A DNA stretch of 64,000 nt, from positions 1,010,682 to 1,074,681 of the forward strand of contig JAGFNQ010000297.1 in assembly GCA_024364735.1 (NCBI GenBank). The letters run 5' to 3'. The notes under the pieces were generated by a model, which was not told the origin of the DNA, ran no database searches, and saw nothing but the letters and a program-made list of their open reading frames with translations. Made by a program: the position numbers and the translations under genes. Shown here one piece after another: positions 47,666-59,585 of this stretch. How positions within the stretch are numbered: the stretch's first letter is position 1; the number at the start of each line of letters is the position of its first letter. This DNA comes from Boesenbergia rotunda. Its lineage: Eukaryota > Streptophyta > Magnoliopsida > Zingiberales > Zingiberaceae.

Positions 47666-48070
47666 GCGTCGTTACCTTAATACTCCATTATTTGTTATTA
47701 ATTAGATTATATTTGTACTTTTATAGGTTACTGCAGTTGCTGCTTCCCTTCTAGACGTGTACTTGATTTAAGGTATCTATTTTTTTTTTTATTTTGGTTG
47801 CAATGCTTACATTATGTGTTAGGTCATTGTAAATTTATTTTGTTATTATTATATGGTGTAAGTTAGTAATTTATTAAAAATGGTCTTACTTAGATTGATC
47901 TTACTAGTACGTGTTTTCAGTGATTATATAGATTGATCTTACTTGTTACCTTGCTAGTTGTTACCTTGATAGTTTATTTATTACATGTAATTAATATAAA
48001 ATTGTGATATAGGTTTAATTTAAATTATATTTGTTTGATATTCTCATCCTACAACTAAATTACTCATGAT
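47666..48070. other. AT-rich spacer, probable 5' intron of TnpD
   Basis: AT-rich DNA between the GC-rich leader and the transposase start. It is probably intron or leader. Nothing else is seen. Confidence 0.4.
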
Positions 48071-51000
48071 TTGGCAAAAATGTATATGAACAAAGCTTGG
48101 ATGTACAACCAATTAGATAATGGATTTATCAGAGATGATTTTGTTGCTGAACTGGAAACTTTTATGAACTTTGCTAAAAGTCATCCTGAATGTTTGAATG
48201 GTCCCGAATTACGATGTCCGTATAATCACAAAAAATGCAGAAACAGAGCTTTTCGTAATGAGGACACTGTCAGAGTTCATATATGTAAAAATGGATTTGT
48301 GCTAAATTATTATAATTGGTACCGTCACGAAGAACCTTATGTGTATGAACCAATTGGACTTTCTGCTGGTTCAACATCTGATATAAATGTTGTTGCACCT
48401 GATACAACAACTAATATTGGAATGCAAACAATGGTTGAGGATGCAATCAATGTTGTTCAATTTTCTCATGTAGATGATATACCAACACAAGAATATCAAC
48501 AATTATCTGAAATGTTAAAGGCCAGTGAAAGAGAACTGTGGGAAGACATTCCTTCTGGTCATTCGTAACTTTCAGCTACTGCAAGATTATTAAATTTGAA
48601 AGCAAAACATCATTTTTCAGAAAGATGCTATGATGACATATGTCAATTGATGTCTGAGTTGCTTCCTGCTGATAACATAATGACCGATAGCTTTTATAAT
48701 ACCAAAAAATTGGTCAATGGTTTAGGTTTACCAGTTGAGAAGATTGATTGTTGTATCAATAACTGCATGATATTTTGAATGAAGACAATGAATGAGTGAA
48801 TGTAAAATATGTAGTCATCCTCGTTATACGCCTCTTACTCGCATACCCGGGAAGAAAAAGAAAAGATTGCTTGGAAAGTGATGTATTACTTTCCATTGAC
48901 TGCAAGACTTCATCGTTTATATGCATCTACTGCTACAGCTAGTCACATGATATGGCATCATGAGCATGTACACGATGGAGGTCTAATGTGTCATCCCTGT
49001 GATTCCCATGCATGGAAACATCTTGATAGTGTGTTTCCTTCATTTAATATGGAACCACGTAATGTGCGATTGGGACTTTCTGCAGATGGATTTCAACCAT
49101 TTGGTCAATCAGGACAACAATATTCTTCTTAGCCAGTTATATTAAACCGTATAATTTACCGCCATAGATGTGCATGAAAGATGAATTTATGTTCCTTACT
49201 ATACTGATTCCTGGTCCAAGCAATCCTAAAGAGAAGATAGATATTTTCCTCCAACCTTTGATTGCTGAGTTGAGTGATTTATGGAATGTAGGGTCCTTGA
49301 CTTATGATGTTGCAACTAAAACTAATTTTACATTACATGCTGCATTATTATGGACAATCAGTGATTTTCCAGCATATTCGATGTTGTCAGGATGGAGTAC
49401 ATCAGGAAAATTAGCATGCCCACATTGCATGATGGACTCTGATGCATTTTCATTACCTTGCAGTGGGAAAGTTTCTTGGTTCGATAACCACCGTAAATTT
49501 TTACCCATTGATCACCCTTTTCGGCGAAATAAAAAAAATTTCCTAAAGAATGTAATAGTCAGCAAATCTCCTCCAGTGATTGCTTCAGGTGAAGATATTA
49601 TTGAACAAATTGACAGTTATGGATTTCTTCCAGTTTCTCAACCTGGTGCAGATGACATAAACAAGTATATTGTCCGGATGTGTAAGTGTGGATGGAAGAA
49701 AAGGAGTATATTTTGGGAGCTACCCTATTGAAAGTATCTGCTAATTCGACATAATTTAGATGTTATGCATGTTGAAAAAAATGTGTTCGATAATATATTC
49801 AATACTGTGATGAACGTCCCTGGAAAAACTAAAGACACTGCAAAATCACATGAAGAATTAAAAGAGCTAGTTAACAGACCAGAATTGCATCAGGATGAAA
49901 CATCTAATAGATATCCAAAGGCTTGTTATACATTAGACAAAGATGGAAAGCAAGCATTATGTAGTTGGTTGAAAGAAATAAAATTTCCTGATGGGTATGC
50001 TTCTAATATGAGTAGATGCGTCGATATGAACAGATTAAAGATGTTTGGAATGAAAAGTCATGACTGTCATGTGTTTATGCAAAGACTTATTCCTGTAGCT
50101 TTTCATGACTTACTTCCTCAGAATGTTTGGGAAGCGCTCACAGAATTTAGTTTATTTTTTAAAGATCTGACATCAAGGTGTATTATGGTGGATGATATGG
50201 TTCGTCTAAAAACAGACATTCCTCGCATACTATGTAAGCTGGAAAGAATTTTTCCTTCTAGTTTTTTTGATTCAATGGAACATTTGTCAGTGCATTTACC
50301 ATACGAGGCTGAAATAGCTGGACTTGTTCAGTACAGATGGATGTATCCATTCGAACGATTTTTGAGGAAATTGAAGAATAATGTTCGTAACAAAGCAAGA
50401 TTTGAGGGGTCAATAAGTAATGCTTATCTGATTGAAGAAGCATCCTCTTTTTGCTCATATTATTTTGCCGATCATGTAAAAACCAGACATCGTAAATATC
50501 CAAGAAATTTTGATGATGCTCGGCCGATCGACCCTTCGATGCTTCCTATTTTCAAGTATCCTGGCAAGGCAATTGGTGGAGCTTCATCTAGATGGTTAAC
50601 TGAACAGGAATACCATGCGGTCAGGACATACATACTTCTAAATGTAATGAGGTCAAACCATATATAAAGTAAGTTACCTTCTCTAATAAAATTTACATTC
50701 ATTTTAAAATGTTACAATGAGCATTTTAAATGTTATAATTATCTAATAAATTCTTTGTCAACTTATACGAACAACAATTATATATGCAAAATCCATCTTT
50801 TGGTGCTAGTGAGATAGCTGCAAAGTTAGAGACAGAATTTGCATTATGGTTCCAAATATATGTAAGTTACAGCAATTTTAATTGAATAATTTTGAGTTTT
50901 AAGAAATATTATTCAATCTTCTAATTTATGTTAACATTATTTTCATAGGTGAAAGATCGTAGAATTTCAAATGTCGAAGATGATAGGATATTGAATCTTG

Positions 51001-51662
51001 CATCAGGTCCTCTCCGTAAAATAATGGTTTACTCTGGTTACTATGTTAATGGCCTAAAATTCCATGTCAGACACCGAGAATCAAACAGGTTAACCTACAA
51101 TTCTGGTATATGCGTCAAAGGATCTATGGAGAATAGTAACATTGAGTTCGATTATTATGGAATACTCGACGAAATCATAGAGGTTGAATACCCTGCATTA
51201 CCTTTAAAAAGATGTGTGTTGTTCAAATGTGCATGGTACGATCCGACTCCAAGAACAGGTACTCGAATACATCCAAATTACAATTTAGTTGAGGTGCATG
51301 GGAACAAAAGGTTCAATAAGTTTGAACCTTTTATCTTTGGAGTACAAGCGGGTCAAGTTTTCTATCTTGAATACCCTACGAGGAGACGAAGATCTAGTCA
51401 ATGGATGTCTGTTTGTCGAATGAAGGCTCGGTCAACTATAGAAATGCCGAACACCATCACTTCTCTAAATCAGGATGCAATGCAAAATGATTATGTAGAG
51501 AGATATTCAGTTGATTCTCAACTCCAGTCTACATCCCAATTACTTGTAGATATTAATGTCACCTACGAGGATATAGATGATGGAGATATGTCTAGCAGTG
51601 ACGAAAATGTTGAACTAATAGAGTCTAGCGATGAATATTTAGAAGATGCTACTATTGATTAA
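48071..51662 (+). pseudogene. TnpD-like CACTA transposase, broken
   Basis: Consecutive blocks match the plant En/Spm transposase. They are an N-terminal transposase-associated domain (CPYNHKKCRNRAF, 48080-48370), the TNP2 core in pieces (48596-48778, 48878-49132, 49168-49731, 49738-50667, with MYYFPLTARLHRLYAS, WSTSGKLACPHCM and RHNLDVMHVEKNVFDNIFNT) and a DUF4218/DUF4216-type C-terminal region (50280-50667 and 50949-51662, ending in an acidic tail). In-frame or frameshift breaks lie near 48567, 48776, 49130 and at 49729 (TGA where the family has Trp in ELPYWK). Introns at about 50668-50948 look genuine. TNP2 would have cut the element ends. This copy should be inactive. Confidence 0.88.
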
Positions 51663-51799
51663 TGTGATCTTACTGATAAAACTGGATACAATATTTTTTG
51701 GTTTATCATGTAAGTTATGTATTCATTTTATCTCTTATTTATATGATCATGCTCCAATCTTTATAATGATCTATATAATTTTTTTGTGCAGATACTATT

Positions 51800-53205
51800 A
51801 TGGCACAGCAGCAGGAGAGCAGCAGCCAGGTCAGCAGCCAGTTGTACTCCGTGGCTACAAGACTCTGAAAATCGTTGGAGAATCGTAAGTAATTATGATT
51901 ATTATTAATTTAAGTTTAGTTATTATAAATTTTCAAAATTTAATATAATTTATATGTAGGTTTTATCCTGAAGGCCACCGAGTATCCAGTTATATTACTG
52001 GAAAATTTAAAGAAAGAGCCTGCGCTGCTGGCATTACATGGAGACATGTAGACGAGGAGACGAAAACTTTTTATTACAATGAATTTGTCGTAAGTATATT
52101 TAATATATTTACTATTCTAATACATACTATTTTAATATTGAATAAACTCATTTGAATAAACTGTATTGCAGAAAAAATATACATAGGAGGACGGTCACGA
52201 GGCTGAATTTAAAAATACTTAGAATTCTTATTGTGCCAAGTTGTATCGTGACCACATGTATTATTTGAGGAAAAAGGCAACGCGACCGACATATGTTGAT
52301 GCCGAGACTTGGGGTGTATGAACGACCACCTGGGCTGAAGAAAAATGGAAGGAAAATGCTGAAAAGGCTCGAGCCAACAGAAATACAGAACCAGGTGGCC
52401 CGAGCACCGGAACATCCCGGCATTCATCTGGATCGAAGTCTATTGTTGAGCATACCATGGACTTGGTAAGTAAATTCAAAGTTATGCAAGTAAATTTTAT
52501 ATTTATCAATTACTAGACTCGTATAATTTGGTTCTAATAAATTTTTATAAATAGGAACGAGATCTTGCTCGCCAGCCCACTTGTATGGAGATATTTCTGA
52601 AGACCCATAAGAAGAAAGATGGGTTTTTTGTCGATTCTCGATCACAGACGATACACATACAATTCTTATTTTTATTATATATTTAATGGTTTCTATCTTT
52701 ATTAATATGATAATTTAATTTCAATATTAATCCGATATTTTTGTTTTTTACAGGATCAAATTACAAATAGAGTGGTCAAGGCATCTCAGCCCTCGATAGA
52801 GGGGGGGAGCCACAGACATTGTCCACCGATCAGCTGAATGAGATATACTATGATGTTGTCGGTGGACAGACAAAAAACTCTACCCTCTATGGGCTTGGCT
52901 CACAGGCCAAAGTTGCCTTCGATCGTTTGAGGATGCCCAGGGACCGTGCCTCTTCGTCCGCTTCTTTAGAGATGCAGTCTTTACGTCAGGAAAATCATCA
53001 ACTACGCTCTCAAATTGTCTCCATGGATCAGTAGATGAATAATTGGATAGCCGAACAGGAGTGGAAGAGAGCGGCGGACGAACGGAGGCATAAAGCTTTG
53101 GTGGACCATATGAACGCGGTCACAGCTAATTTTCCTCCAACACAACCATCACAACACGGTTTTGAGTCACAGGAGACTCAAGACCCAACAGACATGGACG
53201 AGTAG
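51800..53205 (+). pseudogene. TnpA-like protein (Transposase_24 family), broken
   Basis: An exon series reads RGYKTLKIVGES (to 51883), FYPEGHRVSSYITGKFKERA (about 51961-52090), an RKKATRP and VWTTTWAEEKWKENAEKA-like block (52190-52460), ERDLARQP with a KTHKKKDGFFVDSR block (52555-52645), and DQITNRVVKA through LNEIYYDVVGGQ to a glutamine-rich coiled-coil end (52754-53205). This order is typical of Ptta/En/Spm Transposase_24 proteins, the DNA-binding partners of TNP2. The ATG at 51800 is out of frame with the conserved reading. A TAG interrupts the last exon at about 53032, and another break lies near 52190. Confidence 0.8.
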
Positions 53206-55009
53206 ATTTTTTTGAGGTATATGTTAAACTATGACACATGTTTTATTTCAATTATGTTAAATTTATTTATTCATTATTTACACTCTAATAAATTATATTT
53301 TTATTTTTCAGGACTTTGGATAGGTACAGCTAGATATCCTTACAGTTGAGTTATTTTGCAGTTGAGTTATTTTGTTTTAACCTATCTATTTTTACTTTTT
53401 ATTTTATTACTTGATATCTAATGTAATAATATTTGTATCATGCAGTTTAATCTTTTTTTTTTGCAGGACTCTATTATGGTACGTTGAATGTTTAAATTCT
53501 GATGGTTCATTATTATAGTTTTTTATTTTACTGAGAACAAGGAATCTGTGATCAAGTGTACAGAGTTACCACAAGCTTCTTTGAGGGAGAAGGCCATCAA
53601 GGTACATATCCTCTTATGATTATTGTAGCTCAATGTTTAAGAGCATTCCTTAACTTTTAAAGGTTAATCTTGTAATTCTATTTGCATATATGAAAGCTGA
53701 TTTTTATTTTCTAAGGATTAGGTTTCTGTTTACATGCTTTAAATGACTTGTCTAATAGAAATTGGAATATAATAGTGACAAATGTTTCAATGCTTTAATA
53801 ACTAATTCAATAGAAACTTGGAATACAAGTACAGTGAAATATGCACAAAATAAATTATTTGAAATGGAAGGATTTCAGTGTAGTCTATAGCACTTGTATC
53901 CCTTTTTTGTATTCTTATCCAACTCAAACATGTAATGCCCTTTCAGAAAAAGGATACCTATGTGGCCATGCTTATTTGTTGATAAACATTTTTCTCTGGT
54001 CTTTTCTTCAATGCCAACCTGATGTCCATGATTCCATCGCACTCCATTCAGAATGCAAGTAGACAAATATAGCATATCACATTTTAAGCAAAACATGGTA
54101 GCTTCTCAAGTCCTCACAATTATGAATTATCCTTTTGCCTGAAATTTATTTCTGGTCCACATGGCAGACTATTAGAGTATGCCATGTTAGGTAAATCATA
54201 TCGACTTTCTCTATAATACTGCACACCCACTTGTATATATATGTATGCTGTAAACATATAGTTGATGTCTCATCTCATCTACTGTTTCCTACCTTCATTC
54301 TTTTGACAATGCCAAGTTTTCCTTAATGCCCATGAATTGTTGCCATGTTGGACTAATGCATTTACTTGTCATGGTGCATGAGTACCCAAACATTCGTTCA
54401 TGTTCTGTTTTAATTAGTAAACACGGGCTAGCTAGTGCTTTGATTGTCTGTATTTGTATGTCTGCATGTTTCATCCAATCTGCCATTCGAATTAAAACAT
54501 TTTTGACGGCTCATGTGCAGGATCACCTGGCGGCCGCAAGAGGTTCCAAGAGGCGCACTTGAAGCTGTTGTGAGGTTGGAGGCGGAGAGCCATGGATACT
54601 TCTTGATCAGCGATGGTTGTGTGTTCCCATGCAGTGTCATTTCATTTCTTCTAGAGTTCTAGTAATAATTTCGTGCCTCAAACTGTTGCCAATCTTGCAA
54701 AGTGACTGAATAGTCAGAGCGGTTGTTAGGGTTTTTTAGCCTTGCGAGTGGATTTCGAATTTCAATATGCTAAATGTTTATTCTCTCCTTCCAATAATTG
54801 TGTTTTCTAGCCTTGCGAGTGAATATTTATTTTGAATCGTCAATGGTTTTACTTTCTTTTTGTCTATAGGGATTTATTTTAAAATAATTTATATTATAAA
54901 GGTGCGAATGTAATGTAATATTATGACTATAAATAGTAGTAGTTCATTAAGGTAAAAAGGATTATTTTCATTGTATTGAGTTATTATTATAATGTTCTTT
55001 ATAATATTA
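53206..55009. other. 3' part of the CACTA element with exon-like pieces of unknown origin
   Basis: Mostly AT-rich. Two exon-like pieces may be transcribed. About 53542-53601 reads ESVIKCTELPQASLREKAIK before a GTACAT donor. About 54522-54562 lies after a GTGCAG acceptor and reads DHLAAARGSKRRT followed by TGA. They join in frame across a 0.9-kb intron-like gap. I do not recognise the family; it may be a captured host 3' end. Confidence 0.4.
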
Positions 55010-55438
55010 TGACGGAATACCGACGGAACAATGGATTCCGTCGGTAATGCATCGATAAAATTTATCGACGATATTTCGAAAATACGAACGGAAATAGTAG
55101 TTCCGTCGGAAATTTCCATATAAAAAGCCGGAAATTTCCGACGGAATCAGTGTTTCCGTTGGCAATTTCCGACGGAAATACTGTTTCCGTTGGAAATTTC
55201 CGACGGAAATTGCCGACGAAAACACTGTTTCCGTCGGAAATAGGTTGTATTTCCGTCGGTATTGACCGACGGAAAATTCCATCGGTAGATTTCTTTTGCC
55301 GACGGACCCATATTTCCGTCGGAAATATTGTCCCCGACGAATAATTTTTCGTCATTATTTTTTCTGTCGGAATTCCGTCGGGAATGGTTTGTGCCGACGG
55401 AATTCCATCGGTAAAGCTGGAATTTTTTTTTTGTAGTG
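55010..55438. repeat. CACTA 3' subterminal repeat array
   Basis: Repeated palindromic TTCCGTCGGAA and TTCCGACGGAA motifs with spacers, ending in the TTTTTGTAGTG terminus. The same motif set lies at the 5' end. Confidence 0.9.
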
Positions 55439-56400
55439 TGTGGAGTAGGAATAAGAGATTCCAAAACACATAAAAATCAAAGTGTTGTTTTTTCTATTTT
55501 GTATTTGTTATTTGTATTTTTTTACTATGTTAAATAATTTGTAGACGAGTACAACAAACAACAAATATGATCAAAGTGAATCACGATACAGTATTCTCGT
55601 GTAACGATGTCACCGATCCCGACAAATGGAATTCAATGGTGTACTTGAAATTATTGTATAATCTTAAGAACATAAAATTGGATAAGAGAATACAATTGAC
55701 ATACCCACTCTCAGCTAGGGATTCAGGTGATGCGCTTTCTTGTGAAAATGGTGCATGACAAAAGAGAAAATTTTAAAGCTATAGAAACAACACTACTCTT
55801 CACTAATACACCTCACAGTTAACCAGAAAAATTAAAATCTATAAAAAAACATACTGGGAATCAAAGGACGATGATTGGAAAAGTCAGTGGCCGACAGCTT
55901 GGTAGAACATACAATGAGAGATACAATAATAGAATTTTGGGAAGCAAGTAAATAATGTTTTGGGGGTAAAAGTTACATTAAAATGAGAGTTACAATAATA
56001 GATTTTTGAGAAGAAAGTAAATAATATTTTGGGGTAAAAGTTACATTACTTTTACAGCCACCTTAATTTTCAATTGTTCAATTATTGAAGTATTACAGTA
56101 AAAAATGAAAGTATTCATCAAGAACGGTCTCATACATACATTCTTTAAAAAAAATCATGAAAAATATCTTTAATTATTAAAATATTAGAGATATCATTCC
56201 TCTCAAATAGTTGAGGATAGTCAATTTCTTATTAAAATACAGACAAATAAATCAAAAAAAGATATTTTTACCATAATATAATGATTCTTTCCGAATCTAA
56301 ACATTCAATGAAATATTTTATATTTATTAAAAATTATTACAAAACTTATTAAAATAAATATCTACGTAAGACATGGTGAAATAATTAAGCCGTAGTTATA
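55439..56400. other. AT-rich spacer with a 69-bp tandem repeat
   Basis: No gene recognised. 55912-56052 holds two copies of a unit containing TACAATAATAGA, AGTAAATAAT and GGGGTAAAAGTTACATTA, offset by 69 bp. Confidence 0.6.
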
Positions 56401-56817
56401 TTTTGACAAAGTTTTATTTTTCTCGGTCAAACCGGTTTACTCTCAATGGGAACGGGGGAAGGGTAAGACATGGTGAAATCTTAGAAAGTCACGTGGTTTT
56501 AATTCATTGAAATGTAAGACTTTTCTTTGACACAACCTCACGTTTTAAGCCTGCGTCCATTTAATGATTAGGTTCGCTGGGGAAGTGCGTGGTTGCGGTG
56601 TACCTGGCTGCGGTCAGTTTTAATTAATTCCTGCACGTCTTTTTTTTCGTTGAACCTGTTTATCTTTCAAGAAAAGTTTGTATCGAATTTTTCACATTTT
56701 GTCCGGATCATGAAAAGCGAGGAGGCTCATCCTGGACCTTGCCGCTTATAAATGCAACTCACCATCTCTTTCGCAGCTCTCACCGCACCAATTGATTCAT
56801 AGCAATCGGTATTACCA
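56401..56817 (+). promoter_or_regulatory. CYP74 promoter with G-box and TATA box
   Basis: CACGTG at 56490-56495 is a perfect G-box, the site bound by MYC2-type jasmonate regulators and other bHLH/bZIP factors. TATAAAT at 56747-56753 lies about 65-70 bp before the ATG, leaving a short 5' UTR. A 15-bp phrase TAAGACATGGTGAAA occurs twice (about 56368 and 56465). Jasmonate control is inferred from the G-box and gene family only. Confidence 0.6.
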
Positions 56818-58385
56818 ATGGCCACACAAAGAGCTTCCGACGCTTCCCTCACCGACGGCCTCCTAGCGAAGGAGGTCCCTGGCAGCTACGGCTTCCCGTT
56901 CATCTCCGCCATACGAGACCGTCTCGGGTTCTACTACGACGGCCAGGACAAGTTCTTCCAGTCTCGCGTCGACCAGCACAACTCCACCGTCGTCCGCCTT
57001 AATGCGCCGCCGGGACCCTTCATGGCCTCCAACCCCCGTGTCATCTGCCTCCTCGACGCCAAGAGCTTCCCTGTCCTTTTCGACGTTGACAAGGTCGCCA
57101 AGCGCGACCTCTTTACGGGAACCTACATGCCTTCCACCGCCCTCACTGGGGGCTTCCGGGTCTGCGCCTACCTGGACCCCTCCGAGCCGAAGCACGCCCA
57201 GATCAAGCAGCTCCTCCTTACCCTTCTCGCCGCACGGAAGGACGCCGTAATCCCGGCCTTCCGATCCGAATTTGGCGCCCTTTTCGACTCCGTAGAGGCG
57301 GAGTTGGACTCTGGGGCGGGTAAGTCGTCGGACTTTAACAAGCTCAACGACGGCACCGCGTTCGAGTTCTTGGGCGAGGCGTTCTTCGGCGTGAGGCCGT
57401 CGGCCACGGCGCTCGGCAGCAAGGGGCCGTCGAGGAGCACCCGATGGCTGTTCCTACAGCTATGCCCTCTCATGACGCTCGGCCTCCCCAAGATATTGGA
57501 GGAGCTTCTTCTGCACACATTTCCGCTGCCGCCGCTCATTGCGCGATGGGACTACAAGGCGCTCTACAAGTACATCAGCGAGGCCGCCGCCTCCAGCGGC
57601 GTGCTCGACACCGCCGATAAGTTGGGTATCTCGCGGGACGAGGCAAGCCACAACCTCCTCTTCGCCACCGTCTTCAACTCCTACGGAGGGATGAAGGTGC
57701 GATGCCACTTAAAATTGTTCATTTAGCCATTCAGGCGTTGTTTTCACCTTAATTGAATGATCGTGGACTCCAACAATTATTGTAGGTATTGCTGCCCGGG
57801 ATAATGGGGTGTCTAGCAAAGGCCGGCGAGGGCCTGCACAAGCGGCTGGCGAAGGAGATCCGCGCAGAAGTGGCGGCGGCAGGCGGCGAGGTGACGGTGG
57901 CCGCAGTGGAGCGGATGGAGCTGACACGCTCGGTGGTCTACGAGGCACTGCGCCTGGACCCTCCCGTGAAGTACCAATACGGGCACGCTAAGCGCGATTT
58001 GGTCATCGAGAGCCACGATGGGGCATACAAAGTGCGCTCCGGCGAGATGCTCTTTGGCTACCAGCCTTTCGCCACGCGCGACCCCAAAGTCTTCGACCAA
58101 CCCGACCAGTTCGTGCCCGATCGGTTCGTGGGCGAGGACGGGAAGAAGTTGCTCAAGTACGTGGTCTGGTCGAACGGGCCGGAAACAGAGAACCCGACGG
58201 TGGCGGACAAGCAGTGCCCAGGGAAGGATCTGGTGGTCCTCGTGGGGCGGCTCCTCGTCGTGGATTTCTTTCTCCGGTACGACTCCTTCACTGCCGAGGT
58301 AGGCACGCAGTTGCTCGGCGCACAGGTGACCATCACCTCCTTGACTAAGGCGTCCACCGATGCAGCCTCCACCAGCAACAACTGA
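56818..58385 (+). CDS. AOS: CYP74 cytochrome P450, probably allene oxide synthase
   Basis: Exon 1 (56818-57696) and exon 2 (57786-58385) join at GT/AG sites to 492 residues. Family blocks are VPGSYGFPFISAIRDRL, PPGPFMASNPRVICLLDAKS, FDVDKVAKRDLFTGTYMPS, YLDPSEPKHAQIK, the I-helix FNSYGGMK (residues 286-293), ExxR-region EALRLDPPV, KRDLVIESHDG, SNGPETENPT and the heme-binding DKQCPGKDLVVLV (Cys437). CYP74 enzymes need no O2 or reductase and rearrange fatty-acid hydroperoxides. AOS makes the allene oxide leading to jasmonate. The GGMK motif and PETENPT context favour AOS over hydroperoxide lyase. There is no obvious plastid transit peptide: the conserved core starts at about residue 19. This resembles the shorter monocot AOS forms. 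No disabling change was seen. A gypsy element lies 199 bp after the stop. Confidence 0.9.
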
Positions 58386-58584
58386 TTAGCCAACCTGGAT
58401 GAGTTGGGGCGTGTTTTGTTTCAGTTGTTTAATCATTAGCTTGCTGAAGAACCGTATCAAATATAATGCGATTGAGATTTAAATAATTTTAGGATCATCA
58501 TTATTAGAAATTAATTTTATTAAAATAGATATGTGAAGTAACCAAAACAGTTTGCCCTTTTACAACTAAGAATAGCACGGTGAG
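58386..58584 (+). other. CYP74 3' flank
   Basis: Short 3' UTR-like sequence, AT-rich, ending in GTGAG (58580-58584). That pentamer would be the left target duplication of the gypsy element. Confidence 0.5.
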
Positions 58585-59539
58585 TGATCCCGCCTTATCT
58601 CTGGCACCGTATGAACAGCCAACGTGGCGTACGGCATGGCCGACTTCAGGGTCCACGTCATTGTGCAGGTAGCCAGCTGGACACCCTAGCAGGACCCAGG
58701 GTCTATGCCAGCCAGTCGGACGCAAGGTGGCCGGTCAGAATAAATATAACGGTCCTCCCATCGGTAAAACCCGACCGGCCACATTAAGGCTTACACGCCT
58801 CGCTCAGCCGAGTGCATCCGCTCGGCAATCCATTAAGCACATGTTTGATATCCATCCGGGCGGGCAGTCTCGGTGTCCACTCAGGCACTCTCTCGTAACT
58901 ATCCTGGGATAAAGACAAAATACGCCGGCCCAGCTGCCGACAATAGACTGTCATCTCCCGTACGAACGGACACTCTCTGACAGGCGCCGACTTACAGAAA
59001 CCTGTCTTTGTCCTCGCATGAGACAAATAGTATACGACAAAGAAGGATGGTTACAGTCGACAGAGCCATACCATATCTTCTGGACCTGTCAGAAGATCCT
59101 GACACAGGCCATACTCATACCGACAGCACCATACCATATCTTCTGACCCTGTCAGAAGATCCTGACACAGGCCATGCCTGGTCCTTTTCCCCGGCTATAT
59201 AAGTCACTCCACTCCTCACTCTTAGGGACGCATACATACTCGCGCGCGAAACCTCTTATTTTTCCAGTGCTCCACTATTTTCTTGTTCATCGGAGTACTG
59301 ACTTGATCGTCGGAGTGCCTGGCCGGGACTCTTCCCGGCGGGTTTCTAACGGTCATCTTCCTCAGCAGGTTCACCTCCATTCGGTTGGCCCTGCACCAGG
59401 CGACATCCACTTCCCTTCGGCCGGAGGACACCCCCCACGACGCTGCCATTCTGCGCGAGGACGCCCCGTCAGCATCCACGTCGTTCATCCCTACACCGTC
59501 TTTCCGGTTGCGGCTCCACTACGCTCGGCGACAGGATCA
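58585..59539 (+). mobile_element. 5' LTR of a Tat-lineage gypsy element
   Basis: 955 bp from TGATCCCG to AGGATCA, sharing its ends and several blocks with the solo LTR at 8201-9087. TATATAAG at 59196-59203 is the likely TATA box. A 63-bp tandem duplication (about 59066-59186, CCATACCATATCTTCTG twice) lies just upstream of it. The 3' LTR is beyond the window. Confidence 0.88.
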
Positions 59540-59585
59540 AATTTGGCGCTAGAAGGAGGGCTTTCTGCCTGATCGAGAGCGAAGA
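59540..59585 (+). promoter_or_regulatory. Primer-binding site region
   Basis: Directly after the LTR, TTTGGCGCTAGAAGGAGGG (59541-59559) begins with the TGG expected of a tRNA-primed start site. The cognate tRNA was not identified. Confidence 0.5.

Larger units (their letters stand above)
46309..55438 (+). mobile_element. CACTA (En/Spm) element, decayed autonomous copy
   Basis: About 9.1 kb from CACTACAAGAAACTC to TTTTTTTTTTGTAGTG. Subterminal TTCCGACGGAA arrays occur at 46330-46915 and 55010-55415. In between are a GC-rich leader, a TnpD-like gene and a TnpA-like gene, the standard plant layout. The flanking triplets TCA (46306-46308) and TGT (55439-55441) do not match, so the original target duplication is lost or one end has been rearranged. 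Confidence 0.88.
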
